A stretch of 47,699 nucleotides of DNA from contig JAVVRI010000003.1 of NCBI GenBank assembly GCA_036654795.1, positions 1 through 47,699 on the forward strand, written 5' to 3'. Positions 1-7,908 of the stretch are shown here, in pieces (position 1 is the stretch's first letter; the number at the start of each line of letters is the position of its first letter). The translations under genes were made by a program, and so were the position numbers. A model generated the notes under the pieces. That model worked only from the letters and a program-made list of their open reading frames with translations, was not told the origin of the DNA and ran no database searches. Origin of the DNA: JAVVRI01 sp036654795 (GTDB lineage Bacteria; Bacteroidota; Bacteroidia; Bacteroidales; Tannerellaceae).

Positions 1-35
1 GCCCAATCGAACCGAATATAATTGTCCTCATTCAT
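1..35 (-). CDS. N-terminus of a leftward gene, possibly Rpn-type nuclease (partial)
   Basis: An ATG at 33-35 on the minus strand opens a frame reading MNEDNYIRFDWA to the window edge. It lies about 20 nt downstream of a strong -7 box (CAAAGATA, 62-69). The RFDWA opening resembles the start of Bacteroides Rpn-family recombination-promoting nuclease/putative transposase proteins (PD-(D/E)XK fold). Only 11 full codons are visible, so the family call rests on a short N-terminal resemblance. The rest of the gene lies outside the window. Confidence 0.45.
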   Translation of the reverse strand, partial: MNEDNYIRFDW

Positions 36-61
36 AGCTGCACTTGTTTAATACGTTATCA

Positions 62-69
62 CAAAGATA
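62..69 (-). promoter_or_regulatory. Bacteroidetes -7 box for the leftward edge gene
   Basis: CAAAGATA on the plus strand reads TATCTTTG on the minus strand, a perfect match to TAnnTTTG. It sits 27 nt from the ATG at 35, so the leader would be about 20 nt. Confidence 0.65.
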
Positions 70-122
70 GAAACTTTCCGCAAAAGGCACTTCCACTTAG
101 TGGACTTTTTTCTTTGAGGCCT

Positions 123-137
123 TGACCGAATCGGTCA
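123..137. promoter_or_regulatory. 15-bp palindrome, candidate operator
   Basis: TGACCGA-A-TCGGTCA has perfect 7-bp arms around one central base. It lies in the divergent region between the leftward edge gene and cdd. Its form is that of a dimeric repressor site, but no regulator gene is adjacent in the window. A second small hairpin (TCCAC-TTA-GTGGA followed by six T) lies just upstream, near 94-112. Confidence 0.35.
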
Positions 138-222
138 GGATGGGGTCGGAGGAATCGTAACCCTTAACGGAAAGAAACACTAATATCCTGCTTATGGAAA
201 AGTCATTCTCACTTTTTTGTCT

Positions 223-230
223 TATCTTTG
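223..230 (+). promoter_or_regulatory. -7 box of cdd
   Basis: TATCTTTG matches the Bacteroidetes -7 consensus exactly and ends 24 nt before the cdd ATG. No clear -33 TTTG is seen at the usual distance. Confidence 0.6.
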
Positions 231-254
231 CTCATCAATAAATAAGCTAAGTGC

Positions 255-743
255 ATGAAAGAGATAGTGCTGAATACAAAAATAAAGGTTTGTGCCCTAG
301 CGGAGCAGACTGAATCTCATCAACGATTGACGGCTGCGGCTGTCGAGGCTGCTTCGCGCGCCTATGCTCCTTATTCCAAGTTCAACGTCGGTGCGGCTGT
401 GCTGTTGGGTAATGGTGAGATCGTGACCGGTAATAATCAGGAGAACGCGGCCTATCCATCCGGTCTGTGTGCTGAGCGTGTAGCCCTTTTCTATGCCGGT
501 TCACGTTATCCGGATGTGCCGATTGTGGCGCTTGCCATTGCGGCTTTTACCGCCGGTCGTCAAGTGGAGCAGATATCGCCTTGCGGAGCTTGTCGCCAGG
601 TGCTTCTTGAGTCCGAAATGCGTGCAGCTTCCCCTATCACTATTTTGCTTTGTGGCAGTAGCGAAGTGTATATACTTCCCAGTGCTGCCTCTCTGCTCCC
701 GTTCTGTTTTGATGGTAGTGAACTGACGCCTCCTTTTCACTAG
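255..743 (+). CDS. cdd: Cytidine deaminase
   Basis: Zinc-dependent deaminase (162 aa) that converts cytidine and deoxycytidine to uridine and deoxyuridine in cytoplasmic pyrimidine salvage. The catalytic signature is visible: Cys72-Ala-Glu74 within a PSGLCAERVA motif, and PCGAC with Cys110 and Cys113. These give the three zinc-binding cysteines and the proton-shuttling glutamate of the homotetrameric short-chain family. Residues 38-45 (APYSKFNVGAA) form the usual substrate-side loop. Length is normal for the family in Bacteroidetes (about 160 aa). The ATG at 255 lies 24 nt from a perfect -7 box, so this start is well placed. The gene appears monocistronic; downstream are only a T-rich stretch and a 22-bp repeat array. 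Confidence 0.95.
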   Translation: MKEIVLNTKIKVCALAEQTESHQRLTAAAVEAASRAYAPYSKFNVGAAVLLGNGEIVTGNNQENAAYPSGLCAERVALFYAGSRYPDVPIVALAIAAFTAGRQVEQISPCGACRQVLLESEMRAASPITILLCGSSEVYILPSAASLLPFCFDGSELTPPFH

Positions 744-798
744 GTGTTTTTTTTATCTTTCTATTATCGTTTGTTTTGAGCCGGTGGTATTGCGCCGC

Positions 799-864
799 AA
801 ATAGCTCGGCAGCAAATGGAAAATAGCTCGGCAGCAAATGAGAAATAGCTCGGCAGCGAATCTG
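799..864. repeat. Three-unit 22-bp tandem array
   Basis: Three consecutive 22-bp units start at 799, 821 and 843, each opening with AAATAGCTCGGCAGC. The first two are nearly identical; the third drifts after base 15. The array lies 55 bp downstream of the cdd stop. It shares its period, but not its sequence, with five other arrays in this window. Confidence 0.85.
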
Positions 865-908
865 CTAATTGTTTGCTAACTTTCATTGAGAAGTTCGCCT
901 TAAAACAC

Positions 909-939
909 TTGCTAATTAGACACCGACATACTATCTTTG
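909..939 (+). promoter_or_regulatory. Promoter of the small secreted protein gene
   Basis: TTG at 909-911 (-33 region) and TATCTTTG at 932-939 (-7) are 20 bp apart, the normal Bacteroidetes spacing. Transcription would start near 946, leaving an untranslated leader of about 110 nt. Confidence 0.65.
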
Positions 940-1056
940 GCACGGATTAAAAGGGTCAGCGGCAAGGGGAAAGGGTTTGGTCTTGCTGTACACCTCAGGT
1001 CGGCTAACGATCTGGAAATTAACCGAACCTACGCTTTCTAAACAAACAAACGGACG

Positions 1057-1464
1057 ATGAAGAAAATGTTTTTAATGGCTGCCTTTATCCTCATAGGGAT
1101 GTTGTCGGCATCTGCTCAGCAGCAGACAGGTGAGCTTTTTATCTGTGAATCTTATTTTAATAGCGTAGATGATCCGGGCGAGCCGATTAAGTGTCACGAC
1201 TCCTTTGGTTATGACTGGAATGCCGGCATCATTTTATGGACTATTGACGGACAAACCTCTAAATTTGTCATGAAGAAAAGTACCTTGGAAGAGGGGGATG
1301 AGGATGGTGAATACTTCAAATCCGTTGAGGCCAGTCTGAATGGTTCCGGAGACACAAAGCTTTTCACCATTACCAAACTGGATTCTGACGGGACTTACTT
1401 TATTGATATAGACGATGAGTTAAGTTATCAGGTGGCTCAGCATAAGACGAATGTGAAATTCTAA
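1057..1464 (+). CDS. Small secreted protein, function unknown
   Basis: 135-residue protein with a clear cleavable signal peptide (residues 1-20, ending SASAQ), so it should be exported to the periplasm or beyond. The mature part is acidic, rich in Asp, Glu and aromatics, and predicted by eye to be mostly beta strands. Two cysteines (in FICESY and IKCHDS) could form a disulphide. I do not recognise the family. The gene has its own promoter with an unusually long leader and is closed by a strong terminator hairpin, so it is probably a single-gene transcript convergent with the phosphoglucomutase gene. Confidence 0.8.
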   Translation: MKKMFLMAAFILIGMLSASAQQQTGELFICESYFNSVDDPGEPIKCHDSFGYDWNAGIILWTIDGQTSKFVMKKSTLEEGDEDGEYFKSVEASLNGSGDTKLFTITKLDSDGTYFIDIDDELSYQVAQHKTNVKF

Positions 1465-1474
1465 AAAGAACAGA

Positions 1475-1516
1475 AAAGAGGGGGCGTAACAATTAAAGTT
1501 GTTGCGCCCCCTCTTT
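1475..1516. terminator. Bidirectional terminator hairpin
   Basis: AAAGAGGGGGCG pairs with CGCCCCCTCTTT around a loop of about 18 nt. The T-rich ends allow it to work for the gene on the left (+) and for phosphoglucomutase on the right (-). Confidence 0.85.
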
Positions 1517-1549
1517 ATTAGTGGGGTATTGATGCTGTTTCGGTGGGGA

Positions 1550-3298
1550 TCAGATACCCAGCGAAATCTTAATCTGATTGATCTTTTCTTCGCCATCGCG
1601 ATCAGCTTCGGCCAATTGTTCTACACTGCTTACCTTTGAATGTACTTCGCAATAGAACTTAATCTTAGGCTCCGTTCCGGAAGGACGGATAGAGATCTTC
1701 GTTCCATCTTCCGTAAAGTATTGCAATACATTGGAGGTGGTAGGCATGTCCAATGACAGTGTTTCATTGTCCGCATAGCTAAAGCCCTTCAACGAAGCGT
1801 AATCGTAGAAGTAGGTTACTTTCGAGCCTGCTATCTCTTTTACCGGGTTTTCGCGGAATGTTTTCATCATGGCTTCTATCTCTTCGGCACCACTCTTGCC
1901 TTTCTTAACAACAGAAATTCCTTTTTCTTTCGAGAAGCCGTAGTCTACATAGATCTTTTCCAGCAATTGATAGAGCGTCATATTCTGATCTTTTGCCCAA
2001 GCGGCAATTTCAGCTAGCATGGCACAGGCCGATACAGCGTCCTTATCGCGTACAAAGTCTTCACATAGGAAGCCGTAGCTTTCTTCGCCACCGCCAATGT
2101 AATTCTTTTTACCTTCATTGCGCTTCATGATGTCGGCAATCCACTTGAAACCGGTGTAAACATCGTACACCTCTACGCCATTGCGTTCGGCGATGGTACG
2201 GATCAGTTCTGTGGTAACAATGGTCTTTACGATATATTCATTGCCATTTATCTTGCCTAGTTCTTTCCAGCGGGTAATGAGGTAATAAACAAACATCAGT
2301 GCTGTTTGGTTACCATTGAGTAGTACCCATTCGCCCTGATTATTCTTTACGGCAGCACCTACCCGGTCGGCGTCAGGATCGGAGGCCAATACCAATTCGG
2401 CATCAGTTTCTTTCGCCTTTTGTACGGCTAGTGCCAATGCGGCGGGTTCTTCTGGGTTGGGGGAGATAACGGTGGGGAAGTCTCCACTCACAACATCCTG
2501 CTCCGGTACGTGAATGATGTTGGTAAAGCCGAATGCTTTCAGTGTTTCGGGGATGATGTGTACGCCTGTTCCGTGGATAGGGGTGTAAACGATCTTCATA
2601 TCGTGATGGCGCTGGATAGCCTCTTTGGATAGAGAAATGGTGGTTAGGTCGTTGATGTATTGTTCGTCAACCTCCTTGCCAATTAATTTGATGAGTTCTT
2701 TGTTCCCTTTAAATTTGATTTCGCTGGCGCTACGTATTTTATTTACTTCAGCAATGGTGTTCTTGTCGTGCGGAGCAATCATCTGTGCGCCGTCATCCCA
2801 ATAAGCCTTGTATCCGTTGTATTCTTTCGGGTTATGCGAAGCAGTCAGGATGATGCCGCTCTGGCATCCCATCTTACGGATGGTGTATGACATTTCAGGC
2901 GTTGGGCGAAGTGATTCGAACAGATAGGCTTTGATGCCATTAGCAGAGAAGATGTCTGCTGAGATATTGGCAAACAAGGTACTGTTGTTGCGACAGTCGT
3001 ATCCGATAACAACGCTGATCTGCTTGAGATGTGAAAACTCTTTTTTCAAGTAGTTAGAGAGTCCTTGCGTAGCTGCTCCTACGGTATAGATATTCATACG
3101 GTTTGAACCTACGCCCATAATGCCGCGAAGTCCACCTGTGCCAAACTCTAAATCTTTATAGAACGACTCAATCAATTCTGTCGGATCTTCCTTGTCTAAC
3201 AAAGCCTGTACCTGAATGCGTGTCTGTTCGTCATAACTTTTAGTAAGCCATCCTTGAGCCTTACTTTTAACCATTTCTAGTAAATCGCTGTTTTCCAT
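1550..3298 (-). CDS. Phosphoglucomutase/phosphomannomutase (alpha-D-phosphohexomutase)
   Basis: Cytoplasmic enzyme (582 aa) interconverting hexose 1- and 6-phosphates, linking glycogen and nucleotide-sugar metabolism to glycolysis. All four superfamily motifs are visible: the phosphoserine loop TASHNP with Ser154, the magnesium loop SDPDADR with Asp307, Asp309 and Asp311, the sugar-specificity loop GGGEESYGF, and the C-terminal phosphate-binding RPSGTEPK. The length matches the PGM2-like bacterial branch of about 575-585 aa. The gene is transcribed alone from a -7 box at 3358-3365 and its leader contains a 6-bp hairpin (TTAAGC/GCTTAA). Preference for glucose or mannose cannot be read from the sequence. 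Confidence 0.93.
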   Translation of the reverse strand: MENSDLLEMVKSKAQGWLTKSYDEQTRIQVQALLDKEDPTELIESFYKDLEFGTGGLRGIMGVGSNRMNIYTVGAATQGLSNYLKKEFSHLKQISVVIGYDCRNNSTLFANISADIFSANGIKAYLFESLRPTPEMSYTIRKMGCQSGIILTASHNPKEYNGYKAYWDDGAQMIAPHDKNTIAEVNKIRSASEIKFKGNKELIKLIGKEVDEQYINDLTTISLSKEAIQRHHDMKIVYTPIHGTGVHIIPETLKAFGFTNIIHVPEQDVVSGDFPTVISPNPEEPAALALAVQKAKETDAELVLASDPDADRVGAAVKNNQGEWVLLNGNQTALMFVYYLITRWKELGKINGNEYIVKTIVTTELIRTIAERNGVEVYDVYTGFKWIADIMKRNEGKKNYIGGGEESYGFLCEDFVRDKDAVSACAMLAEIAAWAKDQNMTLYQLLEKIYVDYGFSKEKGISVVKKGKSGAEEIEAMMKTFRENPVKEIAGSKVTYFYDYASLKGFSYADNETLSLDMPTTSNVLQYFTEDGTKISIRPSGTEPKIKFYCEVHSKVSSVEQLAEADRDGEEKINQIKISLGI

Positions 3299-3357
3299 GT
3301 TGTGATAATTATGTATTGTGTTCGTTGTTAAGCCTCTTGCTTAAGGTATACAGAAAA

Positions 3358-3365
3358 CAAATATA
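3358..3365 (-). promoter_or_regulatory. -7 box of phosphoglucomutase
   Basis: CAAATATA on the plus strand is TATATTTG on the minus strand, a consensus -7 element. The leader would be about 50 nt and includes a TTAAGC-CTCTT-GCTTAA hairpin at 3328-3344. Confidence 0.6.
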
Positions 3366-3427
3366 CGAAATAATTGATCTAAACAAATCCTAATTCTCCT
3401 TTTTTGATAGATAAAGACTATATTTAT

Positions 3428-5104
3428 TTACCAGACGAAGGAATAGGTGTATATTGATTGGTTTCCACATCCGTCTTTCACCTTTAATTTTAAGGTGTGT
3501 TTGCCGCGGACGATGTGCTCTTTGTCGAAACGGCAGGTAATGACAGAGCGATTGTTCATTTCGAATAAGATGAAGTTGCCATCCACCTCGCCGTGGTAAC
3601 TCTGCACACCGCTCAGATCATCGCCCAAGCGGAAGCTAAAAGTACGTGATCGCATCCATCCGGCAGGATTGAGGGGGGTGATGACGGGCGGCGTTACGTC
3701 CTGACGAATGGTGTAGCTACCCAGCTCCTTGATTTCGCCATCTATCCAGCCATTGCGATAGGTGCCTCCTATCCATGTGGCTCGTCCACCATTGATGCCA
3801 ACAATGCCATATTGGCTTTTGTTTTTCAACGTATCGGTCTGTAGGCGGAGGGAGAGGGGGCAAAGGTTATGCAAGGGTACGGGGCGGTTGTGCAGGATGT
3901 GGGTGGCGGCCAGAGCCATGCTGTCCTCCTTTACTTGATAACGGAAATTAAAGTCGTTGTAGAGGATGCCTCGTGGCACGGTGAAGCGGATGCCTTTGGC
4001 GCCGAAGCGATTGTCGCTGTTCCAGTAGAAATGCTCTGTGCCAATCGTGTCCGGCTGAGGAATGGACTGCTTTTTGGCTTCTACCCAAATAGATAGTTGG
4101 GAGATGTTGCCGAAAGCGTCCATCAGACGGTAATTGAGGTGGTAGCTACCGGGTTGATCGAGGGTCAGGATGCCCCGGTTCTTTGCTTCTATGAAGCGTA
4201 GACGGTTACCGGGTTCGACGAAACTTTTCATGTAGAAGGAGCGGTGCTCCCTCCACTCCTCGTAATCGGTGAAGCTGTTCAAGTAGCGCGTTTCGCTGAA
4301 TGCGTAACGATCCAGATTGCTATGAAAGATAACTTGGCTGTCAACGCTCAGGGTGATTTCTTTTACGCCGTAGATGTTGGAGGTGCCGTCCATCGTGTCG
4401 TAAGCTTTGATAGCAAATCCGATTTCGCCCCAAGCTTCGATCTTGCCGGTTAGTGTCTGTCTCCCGTTTTTAGCGGCGATGGTTTTAAGGGCTAGCTTGC
4501 GGCTACTGCCGTTTACCACCCCTTTGCCTTCGATAGGGTAGACCATTACGCCTTGTATTTTTGGGGCACGTGTGTCTGCGATGCGTTCTTGATAGTAGTT
4601 GAGGGGGTCTAGAGCCTCTTGTGTTTGCGTGTCGCGCACCTCGAAATGGAGGTGGGGTCCGCCTGAGCTTCCGGTGTTTCCGCTCAAGGCTACTACTTCG
4701 CCTTGTTTTACGGGCAACTGTTCCGGGGTAGGAGTGAGGTCTACGGCAAAGCCTTGCAGGGCGTATTGCTGTTCTTTAACGTAGGCAGCAATCTTGTCGG
4801 CATATTTTTGCAGGTGGCCGTACACAGTTGTTGTGCCATCCGGATGCGTTAGGTAGAGCGCGTTGCCATATCCCCAAGGGTTGACGGAAATGCGGGAGAC
4901 ATAGCCATCCTGCACGGCGTGTACCGGTTTGCCTTCTGCTCCCTGTGTTTTAAAGTCGATGCCTGAATGGAAATGGTTGTTTCGAAGTTCTCCGAAGTTA
5001 CCACTTAAAAGGATGGGAAATTCGAACGGGTTACAAAATTGCTGGGCGCTGCCTGATAGGATTGAGCATCCGAGAGCAAGAAGAAAAGTATATTTTTTGA
5101 GCAT
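3428..5104 (-). CDS. Secreted M23-family metallopeptidase
   Basis: Exported zinc peptidase-like protein (558 aa) with a signal peptide (residues 1-21). The LytM/M23 domain occupies roughly residues 35-170 and keeps the zinc ligands and catalytic histidines: HxxxD (His46, Asp50), YGHL (His97) and HLH (His151, His153). Active members of this family cut peptidoglycan cross-bridges, so this is a candidate cell-wall remodelling hydrolase. The remaining 390 residues are beta-rich, with no motif I can name, and probably form Ig-like or substrate-positioning domains. It has its own promoter at 5137-5144. Whether it is an active endopeptidase or an amidase activator is not decided, although the complete ligand set favours activity. 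Confidence 0.88.
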   Translation of the reverse strand: MLKKYTFLLALGCSILSGSAQQFCNPFEFPILLSGNFGELRNNHFHSGIDFKTQGAEGKPVHAVQDGYVSRISVNPWGYGNALYLTHPDGTTTVYGHLQKYADKIAAYVKEQQYALQGFAVDLTPTPEQLPVKQGEVVALSGNTGSSGGPHLHFEVRDTQTQEALDPLNYYQERIADTRAPKIQGVMVYPIEGKGVVNGSSRKLALKTIAAKNGRQTLTGKIEAWGEIGFAIKAYDTMDGTSNIYGVKEITLSVDSQVIFHSNLDRYAFSETRYLNSFTDYEEWREHRSFYMKSFVEPGNRLRFIEAKNRGILTLDQPGSYHLNYRLMDAFGNISQLSIWVEAKKQSIPQPDTIGTEHFYWNSDNRFGAKGIRFTVPRGILYNDFNFRYQVKEDSMALAATHILHNRPVPLHNLCPLSLRLQTDTLKNKSQYGIVGINGGRATWIGGTYRNGWIDGEIKELGSYTIRQDVTPPVITPLNPAGWMRSRTFSFRLGDDLSGVQSYHGEVDGNFILFEMNNRSVITCRFDKEHIVRGKHTLKLKVKDGCGNQSIYTYSFVW

Positions 5105-5136
5105 GTGTCAGTTTTGTTTAATCTGTAATCGGGTGG

Positions 5137-5144
5137 CAAATGTA
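5137..5144 (-). promoter_or_regulatory. -7 box of the M23 peptidase gene
   Basis: CAAATGTA reads TACATTTG on the minus strand, 33 nt upstream of the ATG. It shows that this gene can be transcribed separately from the EEP gene ending at 5202. Confidence 0.6.
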
Positions 5145-5201
5145 CGCAAAAAAGTAGTAAGTGGTTGCTCGGAAGGAGATGAAATCTGAGCAGTGTTGTG
5201 G

Positions 5202-6269
5202 TTACCTTGAGATGAAATCAACCAGAATAGGCAGATGATCGCTATATCCTCCTTCATATTTGAAGCCGTAATAGGTGCGGAAGGGGCGGGTGCCACGCCA
5301 TGTCTTATCTTTAATGAGCAGGAAGTCGGGGGCGAAAATATGAGCGCTTCCTTCTTTCAGTTGAAAAGGAGCATTGTGACGAAGCAAGTTGCTGCTGACG
5401 ATTAGTTGATCCAGTTGGCTCCATTCTCCTTGGTATTTATGACTCCCTTCGCGACCGGTCAGCTTCGGGTCGGCAAAGAGGTTGTAGAGGAGGAGGGGTG
5501 GCTTTTCTGTAAAGGATGTGGTTGTGTCACTCTTTGTTGGGCTATGGCGCATCATGGGCTGTGCGGCCAGTACCTCGCAGAGGCTGATATCGGAAGGTAG
5601 GTCGTTAAAGTCGCCCATAATGATGATCTGCGCATTGTTTCGTTGCTGATGCAAGGAGTCGCATACACCCCGAAGGGTACGGGCAGCATCCGCACGGTCG
5701 GTCTCGCTCTTCTTCTCTCCACCGTAGCGGGAGGGGAAGTGGCAGACGAAAATATCCAGTGTGTCGCCGGACAGAAGCTGTCCCCAGACATGTAGCAGTT
5801 CGCGAGATTGTTTGTGCTCTTTCCGGCTGTATCGGATCGGGTGGGCGAATTGTCCGAGCAAGCGGAAGCGGTCGCGTTGATAGAGTAGGGCGACGTTGAT
5901 GCCGCGTTTGTCCGGACTCTGCGTTACGCAGTAACGGTAACCTTGCTGACGCAATGGGGTACGGCTGAGGAGGTGGATAAGAGTGGAGTCGTTTTCTACT
6001 TCGCAAAGACCAATTAGGGCAGGTGTTTCCCACTCGCCGGCAGCATTGATCACTTTGGCCAGTTGCTGTAGCTTGCGATAGTATCGCCCCGGCGTCCAAT
6101 GGCGGACGCTTGAGGGGAGGAACTCGCCGTCCTCTTTTACCGGATTGTCTGCGGTGTCGAAAAGGTTTTCAACGTTATAGCTCATTACCCGAAATCGCTC
6201 TTGTGCCGAAAGTGGGGGAATGAAGAAGAGAAGGAGGAGCAGAATCGGCATGATTGGCTGAAGCCTCAT
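5202..6269 (-). CDS. Secreted endonuclease/exonuclease/phosphatase-family protein
   Basis: 355-aa protein with a signal peptide (residues 1-22, ending PPLSAQ) followed by a single EEP (DNase I-like) domain. Visible motifs are MSYNVENLFD near the start, the metal-binding GLCEVEN, the central GDFNDLPSD and the C-terminal SDHLP active-site histidine. Members hydrolyse phosphodiesters or phosphomonoesters in nucleic acids, inositol phosphates or lipids; the substrate here cannot be inferred. The signal peptide places it in the envelope or outside, so scavenging phosphate or nucleic acid is plausible. Its ATG overlaps the stop of the upstream lipoprotein gene (TAATG), so the two are translationally coupled. 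Confidence 0.88.
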   Translation of the reverse strand: MRLQPIMPILLLLLFFIPPLSAQERFRVMSYNVENLFDTADNPVKEDGEFLPSSVRHWTPGRYYRKLQQLAKVINAAGEWETPALIGLCEVENDSTLIHLLSRTPLRQQGYRYCVTQSPDKRGINVALLYQRDRFRLLGQFAHPIRYSRKEHKQSRELLHVWGQLLSGDTLDIFVCHFPSRYGGEKKSETDRADAARTLRGVCDSLHQQRNNAQIIIMGDFNDLPSDISLCEVLAAQPMMRHSPTKSDTTTSFTEKPPLLLYNLFADPKLTGREGSHKYQGEWSQLDQLIVSSNLLRHNAPFQLKEGSAHIFAPDFLLIKDKTWRGTRPFRTYYGFKYEGGYSDHLPILVDFISR

Positions 6270-7765
6270 TACTTCTTTCCTGTTTCTTTGGGTACAAATT
6301 CATAAGCGCCGATAGCCGGTCCTGTGGCGGATAGGCGGCTGACGCCGTAACGATCCGTCGGATATTTGGCTGTGATGGCTGGGTCAGCTTTGCCCACACC
6401 TACTGTGGTGGCCGAGTCTGGCCGGAAGTCAAAACGATATTTATTCTTTTCGCCTCCAAGCATTTGATAGGAGGGACTCTGCTTGATGAAGAGGACGTTT
6501 GTAAAGTCTGCGTTATTACTGCCCACGGTCTTCATGACGCAATGGTTGAAATGGTAGTTGAAGGCAACGTTGTCTACCGATGATAGTCCTAGTTCACCCA
6601 TCAGCGGTTTGCTACCTGCACTGGAACCGCCATCAATGATGCAGTTGTCGAATGTGGCTTGCGTCAAGGCGTAAGGGGTCTTCTTCTTGTCCTTATCCGG
6701 CAGGAAGTTCGAAAGCACGAGGCAGGGCGTAGGCGGCTCGTTTTTCTTGACCAGTTGGATGTGGTTAGCTAGGGTGCAATGGGTAAATTGATATTTGCCG
6801 CCCAACAGCACAACGATGCCGCCGCTGGCGTTGCTAAATTCCGTATTGTAGGCTTCAATAAAGCAGTTTGTTGCAGTAAACAAATTGCCTGCGCCCATAT
6901 TGGTGATTTGCGAATTGGCGATGGTGATCTTCTTCTGATCCGGTGTGGAGGTCTGACAGTTGACGCCTGTCGTGCCGTTTCGGATGATTACCTGATCGAG
7001 GAGATTGTTGAAACTTTCTGACTGGATGAAGATGCCGCCCCATTGCGTCGGGGTGCGGTCGTAAGGCAGGAGGTCGTTGAGGATGAAGTCGAGCCGGTCG
7101 CCACGAAACGTGATCGGTGCCTCTTGTGTGCCGACAGCCGTCAAGGTGCCGTTAACGATTACTTTGGCTTTGTCGTGCATATAGAGCGTAGCCCCTTTGT
7201 CGATGCTGAGGGTAGTTCCTTTGCCTACAATGAGACTGTCGTATATCAGATAGGGGCGTTCGGCCGTAAAGCGGGTGTCTTTGTTTAGGAATGTACCTCC
7301 TTTATAGAGATGAACGTCCTGTCCGTATGCTTGTAGGAGGACGGATTGCGTAACGCTGTTGGTTTGGAAGATGACAGAGTCTTCAATAAGCAAAGGTTGG
7401 TTCTTTCCATTCGGATTGACGGTTACTTCCACAAACACATACATACTGTCTTTTGCTAAAATGGAGATGTTGTCGAACTGATCGCCCTTCTTACCATCCA
7501 CATTGATGCGAAAACCGGATGTGCCGGCACCCGCCAGCATGACGGACTGAATGTTGAGCGGCTTATCATTCGGATTATAGATCATGAACTGCCGGGTAGT
7601 AGAGCCTATGGTACTAAAGATTGTATCGAACGTGAGTGTGTCTGCCGAAAAACTCAGCCGATGGTTAGGGTTTGTCGAGAAATTATCATCTAGCCCATTG
7701 CATGCGGGCAGCAAGCTGACCATCAGAGTGAAGATGAATGTTAGTAGTACCGTTAATCGTTTCAT
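6269..7765 (-). CDS. Beta-helix lipoprotein
   Basis: 498-aa lipoprotein: the signal peptide ends in a lipobox (LLPAC, Cys22). Residues 30-160 look like an Ig/ASPM-like beta region (FDTIFSTIGSTTRQFMIYN). Residues 170-420 show the repeating short strands of a right-handed parallel beta-helix. The C-terminal part ends GPAIGAYEF, typical of Bacteroidetes polysaccharide-associated beta-helix proteins. No catalytic residues can be assigned; similar folds bind or cleave polysaccharides. It is co-transcribed with the secreted EEP hydrolase by a one-base stop/start overlap, which suggests a shared surface role. The best -7-like site upstream (7833-7840, CAAAGAAT) is a poor match, so its promoter is unsure. 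Confidence 0.75.
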   Translation of the reverse strand: MKRLTVLLTFIFTLMVSLLPACNGLDDNFSTNPNHRLSFSADTLTFDTIFSTIGSTTRQFMIYNPNDKPLNIQSVMLAGAGTSGFRINVDGKKGDQFDNISILAKDSMYVFVEVTVNPNGKNQPLLIEDSVIFQTNSVTQSVLLQAYGQDVHLYKGGTFLNKDTRFTAERPYLIYDSLIVGKGTTLSIDKGATLYMHDKAKVIVNGTLTAVGTQEAPITFRGDRLDFILNDLLPYDRTPTQWGGIFIQSESFNNLLDQVIIRNGTTGVNCQTSTPDQKKITIANSQITNMGAGNLFTATNCFIEAYNTEFSNASGGIVVLLGGKYQFTHCTLANHIQLVKKNEPPTPCLVLSNFLPDKDKKKTPYALTQATFDNCIIDGGSSAGSKPLMGELGLSSVDNVAFNYHFNHCVMKTVGSNNADFTNVLFIKQSPSYQMLGGEKNKYRFDFRPDSATTVGVGKADPAITAKYPTDRYGVSRLSATGPAIGAYEFVPKETGKK

Positions 7766-7846
7766 ATTTGTGAAAATTATAAAAAGGATTGCGCCTTTCT
7801 ATGTTATAACGTATTTCGTTCTGAAAATGTTGCAAAGAATCTGAAT

Positions 7847-7888
7847 AAAAAAGAGGCGAAACACTATAATGGCGCTTCTCCTCTTTTT
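7847..7888 (-). terminator. Terminator of pepD
   Basis: A 13-bp stem with one mismatch pairs AAAAAGAGGCGAA with TTCTCCTCTTTTT. On the minus strand it follows the pepD stop by about 20 nt and ends in a T run. Confidence 0.8.
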
Positions 7889-7908
7889 ATAACGGATGGA
7901 TTTCTTTT

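Larger units (their letters stand above)
744..1056. other. Intergenic region with repeat array and a long leader
   Basis: This 313-bp gap holds no ORF I can support. It contains a T-rich tract after cdd, a three-unit 22-bp array (799-864), a promoter (909-939), and a leader of about 110 nt before the next ATG. The leader has a possible imperfect hairpin near 957-990 (CAAG/CTTG plus CAG/CTG). I recognise no RNA family in it. Confidence 0.6.

Noticed and set aside
936..945. Second sigma-54 promoter (TTTGGCACG) before the 1057 gene
   Set aside because: The -24-like TGGCACG is present, but no TTGC follows at the right spacing; a normal -33/-7 promoter explains the site.
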